Source: Epithemia pelagica (lineage: Eukaryota > Bacillariophyta > Bacillariophyceae > Surirellales > Surirellaceae). Taken from it: a stretch of 64,000 bases of DNA. How positions within the stretch are numbered: the first letter of the stretch is position 1; each line of letters opens with the position of its first letter. The notes under the pieces are model-generated. The model saw nothing but the letters and a program-made list of their open reading frames with translations. It was not told the DNA's origin and ran no database searches. The stretch covers positions 3,906,001-3,970,000 of the forward strand of contig OX337228.1 of NCBI GenBank assembly GCA_946965045.2, read 5' to 3'. Made by a program: the position numbers and the translations under genes. Below, one piece after another: positions 12,873 to 24,625 of the stretch.

Positions 12873-13847
12873 ATGCCAAACGCACAAGCAGAAGCGATAA
12901 AAGCCGAAGGGAATGCCTTTTTCAAGGGGGGCAAGTATCTCGAGGCCATTGAAAAGTACAAGGCCGCGACTCAAATCGACGACTCGGTCCCGGCCTATTG
13001 GAGTAATATGGCTGCCTGTTACGAGAAGGTTCGTGATTTTGAAGGAATGGAGAGTGCGTCAAGAAACTGCATCAAGGCCGACCGTACCTTTATCAAGGGG
13101 TATTTTCGATTGGCGACGGCCCAAAAGGCATTGAATGACTTGGACGGATGCATCAAGACTTTGGAATCGGGATTAGCCGTCCAAGCGAGCAATGCGGATC
13201 TCAAGAAAATGAAGAAAGAAGTCCTGGAGTTGCAACGCAGTGAACAAGTTGTATCCTATTGTAGCAAGGCCAATGAGCAAGTACAGAATGGAGATGTCGG
13301 TGGTGCTTACAAAACGTTGGAGTTGGCCTCCCGATTGGATGCGGGCAATCCAGAAATTGAGAAACTCATGTCGAAGGTCAAGCCCAAGTGGGAAAAGATG
13401 GAGGCCTCGCGTAGGGCCAAGCTCAGTGGTCCGGAACTTCACAAGGAAAAGGGAGATGACCTCTACAAGAAGGCGCAATTCGAAAATGCCATTGAGGAAT
13501 ATACCAAATGTTTGGACGGTTTGAAGGGTGCCGAGAAGCAATCGGAATTGGCCATCAAGGCCTTGTCCAATCGATCGGCTTGTTACAAGCAAATTTCTAA
13601 CTTTGACGGGACCATTGAGGATTGTACCGCCGTCTTGGAAGTCGAACCCGAAAACGTCAAGGCCTTGATTCGACGGGCTCAAGCCTTTGAAGGCGTGGAA
13701 CGATACCGCTTTGCCTTGCAAGATGTCAAGACCGTCTTGGCCATGCCCTACAATCAAGTGGGAAAGCAAAACTTTGATTTGTGCAACCAAATGCAGCATC
13801 GGCTTTCACGTACGGTGTCGCAATTGAAACAAATGAGTTCGGTGTAA
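12873..13847 (+). CDS. TPR co-chaperone, STI1/Hop-like without STI1 domains
   Basis: This intronless gene encodes 324 residues built from two tetratricopeptide blocks. The first (residues 4-115) has the HSP90/HSP70 carboxylate-clamp pattern: Lys10, Asn14, Asn45, Lys75 and Arg79. The second block (about 195-300) begins with KEKGDDLYKKAQFENAIEEY. A charged helical linker joins them. The clamp pattern predicts binding to the EEVD tails of HSP70 or HSP90. It lacks the DP/STI1 domains and middle TPR set of full Hop and has no visible PPIase or phosphatase domain, so I call it a stand-alone TPR adaptor. It is probably cytosolic. Confidence 0.88.
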   Translation: MPNAQAEAIKAEGNAFFKGGKYLEAIEKYKAATQIDDSVPAYWSNMAACYEKVRDFEGMESASRNCIKADRTFIKGYFRLATAQKALNDLDGCIKTLESGLAVQASNADLKKMKKEVLELQRSEQVVSYCSKANEQVQNGDVGGAYKTLELASRLDAGNPEIEKLMSKVKPKWEKMEASRRAKLSGPELHKEKGDDLYKKAQFENAIEEYTKCLDGLKGAEKQSELAIKALSNRSACYKQISNFDGTIEDCTAVLEVEPENVKALIRRAQAFEGVERYRFALQDVKTVLAMPYNQVGKQNFDLCNQMQHRLSRTVSQLKQMSSV

Positions 13848-14628
13848 ACCACGAATCAGGTGGCCTGGTTGGCCGAGACCAATAAACGTATATGTCTCCT
13901 CGGCCGCCATGAGAACATCACCACCGAGTATGGTGGGATGGAGCAGCCATGAATGTACGGAAATATGCGTCCGTTTCTTTTACTTAGACTAACAACAAAT
14001 AGGCTTACTTACCTAGTATGGTCATGGATGTGAATCGTCCACCATAGAATATGGGAAATTGATTGACATAGGTGGGAGGAAAACTAGTGTTTTGTCATAT
14101 GCGTTACATTGGAGAAACGAGATGACCTTCACGCCTGATAAGAGTACTCAAGTCTACCTAGGAGTACGCGATAGCTCTCCGAAAGAGTTACTCCTAGGTA
14201 TCCTAGCCGGAGCGCGGACAGGCCGTTTACTGCACCACAACCAAGCGTGGTTCGCCCTCCGTTCAAGGCGATTTCAACCACGCAAACTCAAGACGAACGA
14301 CCATTCATACCACGCCCGACTTTTTTTTCTGTGAATGATCCATTGTCGGCCTCAATTCTACACATACATGCCAACCACGTCCAATCTTCTTTCTTTACCA
14401 CTCGAAAAGCAAAAGCGGCAACTACGACGACAACTTTGAAGAGAAGTTCTCAAGGCAGCCATAAGAAAGGATTGGTGTCACTACAACACTACAATATCAA
14501 ACACCAAGACAGTTCCTACAAGAAAAGTTGGTGCTCTCTTATTCACTTCTTGGATCCAAACGTTTCCCAGTTGATTCTTTGCTATTCTTGTCCATTCACA
14601 AGCGCTGCTCTGTATATAAATTTGAACC
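13848..14628. other. Intergenic region with CTAGGAGTA hairpin
   Basis: This 781-bp gap holds a perfect 11-bp inverted repeat, ACCTAGGAGTA at 14156-14166 and its complement at 14189-14199, separated by 22 nt. The sequence CTAGGAGTACGCG at 14158-14170 recurs exactly at 21453-21465. No gene is seen. The last part should be the TIM17 promoter and leader. Confidence 0.6.
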
Positions 14629-15433
14629 ATGCCTCGACAATCTGGAATGGCCGATCGGGAGCCCTGTCCCTGGCGAATTGTGGACGATGTTGGTGGAGCC
14701 TTTAGTATGGGCGCTGTGGGTGGTACGGTGTGGCATACCATTAAAGGATATCGCATGTCTCCCAAGGGTGCCAAATGGGCCGGTGTGTCGTCGGCTGTAA
14801 CGGCAAGAGCACCCGTTTTGGGAGGTCAATTTGCAGTATGGGGTGGATTGTTTGCCTGTTGCGATTGTACCTTGACGGCCATTCGACAAAAAGAAGATCC
14901 ATGGAATGCCATTATCAGTGGAGCTGCGACAGGAGGGATTCTCGCCGCTCGAGCAGGACCACAAGCCATGGCCAGTGGAGCCTTGGTAGGAGGTGTCTTG
15001 CTAGCCTTGATTGAAGGAATGGGTATCATGTACGTATCGTTCGTTGCATTGGTTTGACATCCAGAAAATGTCTCTGGAAGTCTCATCATTATGTCTTTTT
15101 CTTTTGTTTGTTATTTGATTTGTTTCTTTTTCATTTCCTCAAAGGATATCGAGAGCGTTTGCGCCTCCTGTCCCGACGGCAGAAGATTACCAAAGAGCCA
15201 TGCAACAAGATGTCACAGCACCTCCTACAGCGGGAGGTCTCTTTCCAACGGGTGGCTTAAAGGCACCTCCACCCGATGCTGCCGCACCACCGCCACCATC
15301 CTCACCGACGGATGCTCTGTTTCCGACAGACTCGAGCCAGGATGGTACCACCTTTCGAAATGAAAGTAGTAGCAACGAAGATTCCAAAGGAGGAGGAAGT
15401 TCCTGGTTTTCTTTTGGATCATCATCATCCTAA
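14629..15433 (+). CDS. TIM17: Mitochondrial inner-membrane translocase subunit Tim17
   Basis: There are two exons (14629-15029 and 15145-15433) and a 115-nt intron with a GTACGT donor, giving 229 residues. Tim17 is a core channel subunit of the TIM23 presequence translocase. The first exon carries the family signature [19 protein letters not shown] and the four-helix Tim17/22/23 core with [16 protein letters not shown] and [19 protein letters not shown]. The two cysteines CC followed by DC sit at the usual place. Exon 2 encodes a Pro/Ser-rich hydrophilic tail longer than in yeast, probably exposed to the intermembrane space. Identification is secure. Confidence 0.96.
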
Positions 15434-15564
15434 TGGGACAATAAGAAATGAATTTGTTTGTTGGGAGATCCCACAGCGACAACAAACAAACGTGACGTTT
15501 TCGCGATATGTGACAGTGCTATTGTACAATTTTGATAGACATTACCACGCTCTTACATACTTCT

Positions 15565-18500
15565 CTACCCTTCATCTTGTTCGATACCCCTGGGTGCTTC
15601 TGAGGGCGATGGTTTCGGACTGGTAGTGGGAGGCCAGTGGGCAAACTGCGAAAACACAATGCTTTCTTCAACGTCAGTTCCATGTAGGAGAAACTTGGCA
15701 TCTTTTGTAATGTCGTAATACGAGTAGGATCGTTCGGGATCTCGCCAGTCGTACAATGTTTCCTCAATCCGGTCCGTGTGGCAGGCCACCAACGGGTACG
15801 CAAAGACGCGAGATTTCACTTGGGGAACATAACAGGAAATGGTTGCCACATCACTAAAATTGACCCCCTGATCTTTACCTCGAGGTCGGTACCCCGTGCG
15901 CCAACACCATTTGCGAACGATCGATGCAAGAATCGCACAAATAATGGCCACGGCAGATGCCAGGCCGACCCACCCCCACACGCTCGTGACTGTCTCTTGA
16001 TCGTCCGTCATCCATTCACGACCCTCGGGCTGGTTCCTGTGGTGGAAGGGGAACCGATTCCTCTCGTCGCTGTAAAAACGGAGGAAATCTTGTTTGCAAA
16101 AGACAAAGGTGGGATCCGTGGTATTCACTGTCACTGTTACATCACCATTGGCATTGTTCGTATCATCATCCTTTGGTGTAATGACAAAGGTTCCACTTCG
16201 TGCGTCTCCTGCCGTGCTGCCATCTTCTCCTTGACACAAATTGTCAAAGGGAAATGATGCCCAGTAGTAAGAGGATACCAGGGCCATGGCAGCGGCCGCA
16301 ATGGGGAAAAAGTAATGCCGACTAAAGCGTGAAATGCGGGGACCAAGATGAGGCACTCGTTGCCAGGTGCGCTGCGGAGAAGAAAACAACAACAGTGGAT
16401 CAAAAGAAAAGATTGATGAGTCAGAACTCGTACACAAGTGATGAAGAGAAGAAGAAACCTGACAAACCGTACCATAAGGCTGAATCTATCGACGACTGAA
16501 AGAGGTTGCCAGAAAAGAGAAAATGACACGTGAGACCACGGAACCATGTACCAGCTGCTTTTGTAGTAGGGCCCCATTACTTACAGTAGCTCACAATCAT
16601 GGCAATCGAACACAAGAAGAAAGAGGCGGGAAAGATGGAGCTGTACCAGAGTGCCAAGAGGAAAATCTTGGTGACACTGGTATAGCGCTCGGCCAGAGAC
16701 ATGGACGAGCCCTGCATGGAAAGGTTCATGGCGTCTTGCGTTTTTGAGCGCGGTGCGAACCAATGACGTTGAATGTGTCCTCCAATGTCGCCAAGCTGAA
16801 TCGCGTTAATGGTAACAATTTCGGAAAAGAACAATGCATAGATCTGCGGGATTAAGCCATCTTCTTCTGTCAAGGTTTTGGTAAACGGTGTAATCAGAGT
16901 GATGACAACCGCTGTGTTGATCCATCGGAACAAGGCGATTTTGAAGTAGAGGGATCTCTGTTTCTTTCCCTCCGATTCATGTGACTCAAACTCTGTAATG
17001 AAATGGGCAAAGGGTGGGAACAACACGTTGAAAATGGAAATTGCAAACGCAGAAAAGATGACGTTCACATCATTTGCAATGCGAACAATAAAGGCAACAG
17101 CGATAATAATGAGAAGGGAGGTCAACGCTGTGATACTCTGTTGCTTCAGTTTGTCACCAACTGTGACGTTTAGATCTTGCCATCGAATGGTACTCGGCTC
17201 ATCGGGCTCTTTGGCATGCAACAAATGTTCCCCCCGAAACAGGACCTTGGCCTTGCCTGGCATATCATGGTTGATGAGTGCATCCAACACCTTTCGCTGA
17301 TCGGCTTCTGTTTCAAACGTTACAAACACATTTGTAACAGGAGCTGATTGTTGGGCCAACCCTTGTACTTTGGAAGTGAGTACAACAACTCGTGCAACCC
17401 ATTCCGGAATGGAAGGATGAAATTTTGCCAAGAGTCTCCCAAAAAAGCGTCGGTCTTTTTCTTCTTTTGCCGCCAAGGACGCCAATGTCAAGGTATCCAA
17501 ACTTGTTCCAGGTTCCACGGTCATCTCAATCAATTTCAACTTTTCTCGTCGTTCGACAAGAGATGCCACCAACAGATCGTTATCTACACCGACGGTGCAT
17601 GCTGTAACGGATGCGCCGTCAAAATTCTCAAAAAAGAAGGTACGCCACTCTTCTGGGTCATACGCGTCCGCTGGAGGATTCTTGATTTCCACCGTATAGT
17701 CTTGAGCTGTTTGTTCATCTTCATCAAAGTGGATTTCCATGCGTTTGGCTCTTACATTCATGATCACAAGACCTAAAATGATCAAGCCTAATACCGCCAA
17801 GTTGATGAAACCCTGTTCAATCGTCGCACCGTCGCAAAAGTTTCGGACTGCAAATATGGCTGTTTCTCCCGTTTCTTGGTTCACGCCAACACCGACTCGG
17901 CCCTCTGGAAAGTCATTCAAGGTGCACGTAGTACAGGGTACCCATGAAGTATTGGAGCAAATGGCAGATCCCCTTACCACCGTGCGAACGCCATCCTGAC
18001 CCTCACTGTAGTCGTCGCTGGCAAAGTAGAGGATATTGGGGAGACTTAGCAGTCCGGCAAAAAAGGTGAGAATGCCCAGCGCTCGCAGTGTCGTGAAATA
18101 GAGACCAATACCAATGCCCCAATCACCCAGTTGTCGGTGTGGCGTACAAAACGGATTGTAAAGTCGTGTGGGCAGGTGTTTCTCGCCCGGTTCAGCACTG
18201 TCCAGACCATGGCACTCAGGATCAACAACATATCGAGGCAAGGCGACATGCTCAAAATCTTTGTGGACCAACAGAAACAGCCAGTTGAGGTGAGCAAAAC
18301 CTGAAATCAAAGCCACAAGATATGACAATTGACAACGTACACGCCCAAGCTTTGGAGAGGGAAGGTTTCTCTTCTTTGGAATACGTAAAGGGATAGGCCA
18401 CTGCCGCTCCTCGTCGAGACAAAATGTCTCGATGCGTTTCTTCCTTAAAGTAAAATGATTGACGAGGGTCGCGGTCCTTGAAGGCAGGATAGTACCAGCG

Positions 18501-18881
18501 ATACGGTCGAAGAATCAAGGCAAGTCTCCGTCCCAATGTCATTTCACGTCGATTGTCCAGGAGGAAGTCAATGGAATCATCGTCATTATTGTCGTTTTCG
18601 TCGTATTTCTCAAGTTCGTCTCGCAAACTTTCGCTCAACAGTAAATTGGGCTTGAACCCATGAGGCTTTTCATCATTTTCGAGTTGACTCCTTCTTTGGG
18701 GTTGCTCTGGATCGGAGGATGGACGTTGACGAAGTTGAGGAGACGGAGATGACTGCCAGTGGCTGCTGCTACGACGACTATTGCTGGACGCTGAGCTCAT
18801 TGCGGCCGGAGATCCATCCGCCAGTCCATGATCCAAGGGCTGGTTTCGTTGGGCAGGAACCCGAGGTGGTGTACTTGCCAT
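15565..18881 (-). CDS. OSCA/CSC1/TMEM63-like mechanosensitive channel
   Basis: I assemble four exons (18881-18341, 18300-16585, 16495-16473, 16371-15565), giving 1,028 residues. The family (DUF221/RSN1 7TM) forms stretch- or osmotically gated cation channels. Visible support: an N-terminal acidic and Ser-rich cytosolic region, a first membrane block with AHLNWLFLLVHKDFEH, and a cytosolic RRM-like domain with VTNVFVTFETEADQRKVLDA. The hallmark EPDEPSTIRWQDLNV precedes a run of hydrophobic helices. A 23-nt exon supplies VDRFSLM, matching the conserved VDKYNLL-type loop. The first intron would be only 40 nt; it has proper GT and AG ends and is needed to change frame. The C-terminal 270 residues add two more helices and a cytosolic tail. 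Plasma or vacuolar membrane location is undetermined. Confidence 0.82.
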
Positions 18882-19401
18882 GGTGACCAAGTCTGGTCAA
18901 AACAAATGGATGATGACTGACGAGGATTGTGTCGAAGGTACAAATACCACGAACATCTCTGCCTCTCCTCCAAAAGAAGAACGTAAAACGTGGAAAGTCG
19001 CGCGAGACGCCCCCCAACGACTCGCTCTCGGCGTTCGAAGAGAAAACTTGTCATTAATAAAGCGTATAATATAAATGAATAACCGATCGAGAGTGATTTA
19101 GCTCGCCGTTTTTGGGGGATCACGATTTATTTGGAAGCACACCGACGGAAGCAACGGACTACAATCATCAATACGAGTAACCAATATAAGGAAGATTCAA
19201 AGCTCTGGGAACAAACGTATGAGTCCAATAATCGTGGACACTTGTATTCTATTTGTCATGCCGCATATTCTGTGACATCTTTTGTGGTGGCGGGCAAGCC
19301 ATTGTTGTTGTACGACGAATGGCTTGGACGAAACCACGACGCGTCCTTCTTGTCTCGCCCCGAGTATATAGGCACGTTCCACTACACCCACACCAACACA
19401 A
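18882..19401. other. Intergenic region
   Basis: This gap lies between the channel promoter and the 3' end of the sugar transferase. No gene, repeat or RNA is recognised. Confidence 0.5.
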
Positions 19402-21267
19402 CTACCAAAAGGATCGAATGCCGGCGTCCAGGTTGGGGCTGCCGGTGCACGGTATTTTGCTGGGTTTGTCTCGATAATGGCAGGTAATGGTGGGTTTGGC
19501 GGCACAACAATCGGAAGTCATATCGTCCGGAACTGCCCGTGTTCCATAGATGGTACCAAGAGGTTTGCTAGTACACTTGTCGGCCAGGTACCATTCACCC
19601 AACTGCTGATAAAAGTTGATCTTGTTCACTTTGGATTCCGTCCAGCTCATGTGAAAAATATAAGGCTGCTTTTGTCCCGTCAAAATTTCCTTCATAAAGT
19701 TTCTGCGACGGTGGTAGGCATGTCCACCGGGAAAGAGATCTCCATCCCGCGAAAAGATTTTGATCTTCAATCCATAGAGACTGGCATGCTCTTGCAAGAG
19801 AGCCACAAGTGTGATTTGGTGACTGTGCATCTGGAGAATGGAATCCCCCGAGACTAAAAGGGAATTGAAGAAATGGACCGTTCGTTCATTGTTTCGTGCG
19901 TAGTAGAATCCCGTATTGGCCGAGTACGGAGCGTAAAAGCTCGCGTGGTTGCCATCGTCTTGAAAGTATACATCAAAGGAAGCATCGGATGCACTCGAGT
20001 TGTGAAAGTACGGGATTGGATTTTGGTACCATATGACGTCGACATCCTGAAATAACACATCGTAGCCCAAAAGCATAACCAGATGAATGCAATAGACTTT
20101 GGCCAACATCATTTTCCGGAAGGACATGTCCCCGTAATGATTGGCTGCCCTGGAAGGCATTTCACCAAAGACATCCTTGAGATAGACAACCATAGCACCT
20201 CCCATGTGATTTATCAAATCAAACGTCTCCTGATCAGTCGCAAATATGAGAATCGACGACGTGTCCAAGCCACGACGTTTGGCGGAACACAGAAAGTTGA
20301 GCAAGAGTTCGGACTGTCCAAAATTGACCACTTGAACCACAATGGTTTGATTCACTGCAATCCGCTTGGCAATCGGTTCCAGAGACTGGAGCGTGTCTTC
20401 CAGAATCCCCAAATAGTTGTACAGAGAGCTCCAATAGGTTTTCGCTATTGCCTTGGTGGGAGGAGTAATGGATCGCCGCCCCGATTCTTGAGCTCCACGA
20501 TTGACCAGAGTCAAGGGCAGTGCAGGATTCGCTGATCCAGACGTTGAGTTGGTTGCCAAACGCATGAGTTTTTGAATGTGAAAGGCTTCGTATTGTCCCA
20601 GAACGGCCGTACACTGTTTTCGGCGACCCGAATGATCTTGTAAAACAATGTGCAGAGAGTTGCAATTTTGGGTCGCCTCTTCTGCAGTGACTTTGGGAAT
20701 GGCCGTTTGGGATTTGGCCTCGCTCTTTTGAAAGGGATCCGAGGGCATGGAATCCTCATTGGCATACAGGAGCAAGACCTCCCTGTTTCTGGGATCGGAA
20801 TTATCCAATGGCACGCCCAAATCAAAGGTTTTTGTAAATTCATCTCTATCGACCCTTGTCATTCCCACCACCACACTACTCAATTGATGAGAGAATCGAG
20901 GGTCGGTATCTCGGCTTGTTGTCGTCGTTGTCGTCTTTTTCGCATGCGATTGCAATGCTTGCTTCTTGACTGCCTCTTGAATCAGTTCCTTGACTTGCGC
21001 CGATGTAAAGCACTTTTCATCTCCTTCTTCTTTTTCTTTTTGAGTGACTGGCACCGGCTGGATGCATTGAGTGGCGATACTGCCCAAGAGCATTCCTCCA
21101 TAAAATGCCACCACTGAACAAGTGGCACAAAGCACCAGGACGGTCAAGGTGGAGAGGTTCGTCCATTTGGACTTGCTGTTGCGTCCACCAGAGAGTTTCG
21201 AACGTCGTTGTTGTTTGGATGCAAGATCATGGTGTTGTTTTTGTTGGGAAGGAAGCAACGTTGTCAT
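19402..21267 (-). CDS. Nucleotide-diphospho-sugar transferase, type II membrane (copy 1)
   Basis: This intronless gene encodes 621 residues. The ATG at 21267 is chosen because the frame above it lacks one. One membrane anchor (about residues 33-55, TLTVLVLCATCSVVAFYGG) predicts a Golgi lumenal enzyme. The C-terminal half matches the nucleotide-diphospho-sugar transferase (GT77-like) family: VVQVVNFGQSELLLNF, FATDQETFDL, the metal/nucleotide-sugar DxD site in LFQDVDVIWYQNP (about 405-412) and ANTGFYYARNN. A cysteine-rich tail with SDCCAAKP closes it. The protein at 32068-33834 is a full-length paralogue with the same motif order. The sugar donor and acceptor cannot be read from sequence; GT77 enzymes often transfer xylose, galactose or arabinose. 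Confidence 0.86.
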   Translation of the reverse strand: MTTLLPSQQKQHHDLASKQQRRSKLSGGRNSKSKWTNLSTLTVLVLCATCSVVAFYGGMLLGSIATQCIQPVPVTQKEKEEGDEKCFTSAQVKELIQEAVKKQALQSHAKKTTTTTTSRDTDPRFSHQLSSVVVGMTRVDRDEFTKTFDLGVPLDNSDPRNREVLLLYANEDSMPSDPFQKSEAKSQTAIPKVTAEEATQNCNSLHIVLQDHSGRRKQCTAVLGQYEAFHIQKLMRLATNSTSGSANPALPLTLVNRGAQESGRRSITPPTKAIAKTYWSSLYNYLGILEDTLQSLEPIAKRIAVNQTIVVQVVNFGQSELLLNFLCSAKRRGLDTSSILIFATDQETFDLINHMGGAMVVYLKDVFGEMPSRAANHYGDMSFRKMMLAKVYCIHLVMLLGYDVLFQDVDVIWYQNPIPYFHNSSASDASFDVYFQDDGNHASFYAPYSANTGFYYARNNERTVHFFNSLLVSGDSILQMHSHQITLVALLQEHASLYGLKIKIFSRDGDLFPGGHAYHRRRNFMKEILTGQKQPYIFHMSWTESKVNKINFYQQLGEWYLADKCTSKPLGTIYGTRAVPDDMTSDCCAAKPTITCHYRDKPSKIPCTGSPNLDAGIRSFW

Positions 21268-21640
21268 GGTCGAACAGGCATTCCATACATGAGTATTTGG
21301 ACATCGTGTTGTCGGTTGTCGTGCTCCATGGCACTTGCAGACGCCCCCGAAATGACCGACATGCTCTCCAGTCACGCCTAGGTACGACCGGATCTATCCC
21401 GTCACTCCCACTCCTAATATCCGTACTCCTCCCTAGCGGAATAGCGACAATGCTAGGAGTACGCGGGATATCACGTGATGAAAAAGGTTACTGGTTTCAG
21501 TCTTACGAAGAACTGTTCAAGAAAGAGATCCATAAGCTCTCAATCAAAGCAACCATGTCATGGATCTTTAAGACGTTTCCGAAGTGCAATGAACTGTCTG
21601 TGGAGTGATATATCCACAGTGTGCAGGTGGCTTGAAAAAG
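21268..21640. other. Intergenic region with GTACTCCT hairpin
   Basis: An inverted repeat GTACTCCT (21423-21430) and AGGAGTAC (21455-21462) is followed by GCGGGATATCACGTG. It shares a 13-mer with the hairpin at 14158. No gene is seen. Confidence 0.5.
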
Positions 21641-24234
21641 TTACTGGCTGCGTCCTTTCTTGGGCGATTGCATGACCAAAAAGCGTTCTTGGGTCAAGGC
21701 GAGTCCCAGGTAACTCAAGAGCCAACAAGCGAGCGTAATGGCTCCTTGAGCTTTGACGACATCGCCCAATGTCTTGTTTCCCAAGCCAAAGCGTGCCAAG
21801 GCATCGGCACCTGTTTTGGCCACGGGACCTCGTCGTGGACCCGATGTATCAAATTCCAAGCCTTCGAATTCGTTCAAACACAACCCTTCAAAACCCCAAC
21901 GAATCAAACTAAATTTGGGGATCTGGAGCGCGAGACAACGCCACAGCAATCAAACAAACCGAGTACAATTGTGTAAGAGAGAAAGAACGGTGACGATCGA
22001 CAATTCCAAGAAAGACTTACCCATCGCAGTACAAAGGGAGTATTTTCTTCCGAAATGTTTTTGCCGTCAAAGATGATATTCAAGACGAGAACGGCCGGGA
22101 AGATGGCCAAGGCCACATCGGAACTGGGACTAATGGCCCCAATCAAGAGACCGGTTGCTTCGCTCGCCAGGCCATGAGTGGAGAGGAGACCCAGAAATCG
22201 TTCAAACTTGCCTGGCATTTTACTCAGTCCCGTCAGTTTGTACAAAATGACACCAAAGATGGTATTCATGAAGCCAACCAATGGAAGTTCTGACAGGGCT
22301 TTGCCGATAAAATAGGGCAAGGTGTTGTACATACGGGATGCCAGTTCCGTGGACACAATGGCCTTTTCTTTCGGAAATGCACGAATGGCTCCGGCCACGG
22401 CCATGTTGGAAGCACCAATGGCAATAAGAGAAATGAGACCAAACCGATCCTGAATGGAGGCCTGATTGTTGCCAATGCCATAAATCCCACCATAGATGAT
22501 GGCCACAGTAATTTGTTGGAAAAGCTTGACAAAAATTGCCGTTTTGCCTCGTGTCACTTCCCGAAAGGAACGCTTGAAAAGGAGGGCAAATTGTGTCAAG
22601 AGTCCCGATTTGGGACGCGTTTTCTTGGACATGGCCGATACCAAACGTCCCGACGATTTATCGTTGTCGGCATTTGGACCAAGGTCAATGGTTTGTTCCA
22701 AGGCTGCCTTGGCAAACTTGTCCATGCGTGCTGACGCTTCTTCCGTCGTCTCTCCTTCGAGTGGTTGACGGGAGATGCAATCCAGCACGTGTTCGGCCGT
22801 TCCTATTTCCGGTTCAGCCGGATATCCCATGCGTTCCATATAGGAACGAACGTCTTGTACTTTTCCATAATACATTTGTTTGCCCTCGGACACCAGAAGA
22901 AGGTCGTCAAATTTACTAAAGACATGTTGAGATGGTTGATGAATCACAGCAATGACAGTTTTCCCCTCGTCGGCTAAATGACGAAGTGTTTGAACCAATT
23001 TTGCCGAGGCGGTACTATCCAGGCCACTCGTGGGTTCGTCCAGTATCACCAGGGAGGGACTGTCAATCATTTCGACCGCAATCGACAATCGTTTCCGTTC
23101 TCCACCGGATATGCCTCGAATTTTGGCATCGCCCACAATGGTATCGGCCGATTTGGTCAAATCGACTTGTTCCATGAGTGCCTCAACAATCTCATCGCGT
23201 GCCGATTTGGTACTGGTTAGTCGTCCCAGCTTGAGTTCGACGCGAAAATTGAGGGTTTCCCGTACCGTCATGTGTGGGAAAAAGACAGCTTCTTGCGGAA
23301 TAAATGCCGAAGGAAGCATACTATCTCCCATGATGAACTGGCCATTCACATAACGCGATCCATGCAAGGACAATTTGGAAGATTCCTTGATTCTTCCCAG
23401 CACTATACGCAACAACACGACAGCAGCACAAGAAAAACAAACCAAACGAACCGTGAGCAAAGCAACGACAGACACATGCATTTCGTCTCAAAGAAGAGAT
23501 TTTATACGTACAGGCCGAAACAAGAGTACTCTTGCCACTGCCACTGGGTCCCATAATGGCCAACATCCGTCCTGGCCGGGCTCGACCACGAGGAGATCCA
23601 TCCAAGAGCATGCGCGGTCCATTTTTGCCGTTTTTGCCATTTTTGCCCGTTTTCAACTCCAATCGAATTCCTTCAAAGGACAAATCGACAAACTCCAATT
23701 CCACCGGTCGCTCTTCACCCTGGTCGTCGACGACAAAGGCTTGATCTGTTCCCATTCGCAAAAGGAAAACGCGTAGTGGAAAAAAGTGAATGTGAGCTGG
23801 GGTTCCTGGATTCTCGTGCTTCATGTGCGCCTGCCATTTTGCATCCGTATTCCTCCGTTCGCTTCGGTTCGAAACAACTCACCACCCACGGGCGGCGTCG
23901 GCGTTGCAGCAGCTGCCTTGTTGGACGACGACGAAAGGGGTGTTGAATACAAGAGCGCCACAAGGGTGGTGGTGACACTGCACCAGAACAAGAGAGAACT
24001 ACTCTTGTGTGGTCCTTCATCATCATCATCGTCGTTGTTGTTGTTTTCGGAGGTGCTAGTTTGCTCACCTTTCGAACTGCTACCACCACGGGAAAAGATT
24101 CGTTTGCCGAGATTGACAACGGCACGTTGTCCCTCGACTCTGTCCGAGGCAGCCCAAAGCAAGAGAATGCATAGGAACCCTCCCATGTTTAGCCTCCGAC
24201 GAGAGCATGGGTAACGATCAACAGTCGCAGCCAT
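21641..24234 (-). CDS. ABCG-type half-transporter
   Basis: I assemble four exons (24234-23883, 23745-23512, 23402-22021, 21922-21641), giving 749 residues. The nucleotide-binding domain precedes the membrane domain, the reverse order typical of ABCG/White transporters, which work as dimers exporting lipids or hydrophobic compounds. Motifs: Walker A GPSGSGKST (about 183-191), split from the rest by an intron; a Q-loop in FIPQEAVFF; signature ISGGERKRLS; Walker B LVILDEPTSGLDS; and switch His in AVIHQPSQ. About six hydrophobic helices follow, with SRMYNTLPYFIGKALSELP. Upstream of the ATPase is an unusual extension with a leader-like segment MGGFLCILLLWAA, an Asp/Asn run and a second hydrophobic stretch. 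The substrate is unknown. The phase and protein fit at each splice are good; the first intron is the least certain. Confidence 0.87.
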
Positions 24235-24625
24235 TCTCGTTTACGGTATCTTAAATCTTGACCTTTGACTTCTTCGGATTGCGACAGGAAAACCTGATGC
24301 TTCGACATCGACACCGACTCGCTTCATTGAGAGAAAGAAGAATGCCGATAAACACTCACGTCATCATCGGGACGGCATGCAACTAATGAGCGACTAGACT
24401 CGCAGATTTTATGTGCGACCAATATGGATTCCGCGTGGAACGGCAAATCTCAGACGCATCCATCCATCCACATTTCTTTGTGATCCGATCTGGCAATGGT
24501 GGTGACCGGATTTGGGCATCGTCGGCGATAGTAAGAGCAACAGAGAGAAACCCGTGAACAATTCACCTTCATCTTTTGCTTTTGGCGAGTGTTCTTGTTT
24601 TCGTCCCGCTATACACTATTACAAC
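24235..24625. other. Intergenic, divergent promoter region
   Basis: The gap lies between the ABCG start (minus) and the next start (plus). An open frame enters the plus gene from 24512 but has no ATG. No other feature is seen. Confidence 0.5.

Noticed and set aside
14611-14620. TGTATATAAA as a TATA box for TIM17
   Set aside because: It lies only about 10 bp before the start codon, too close for a promoter element with a leader.
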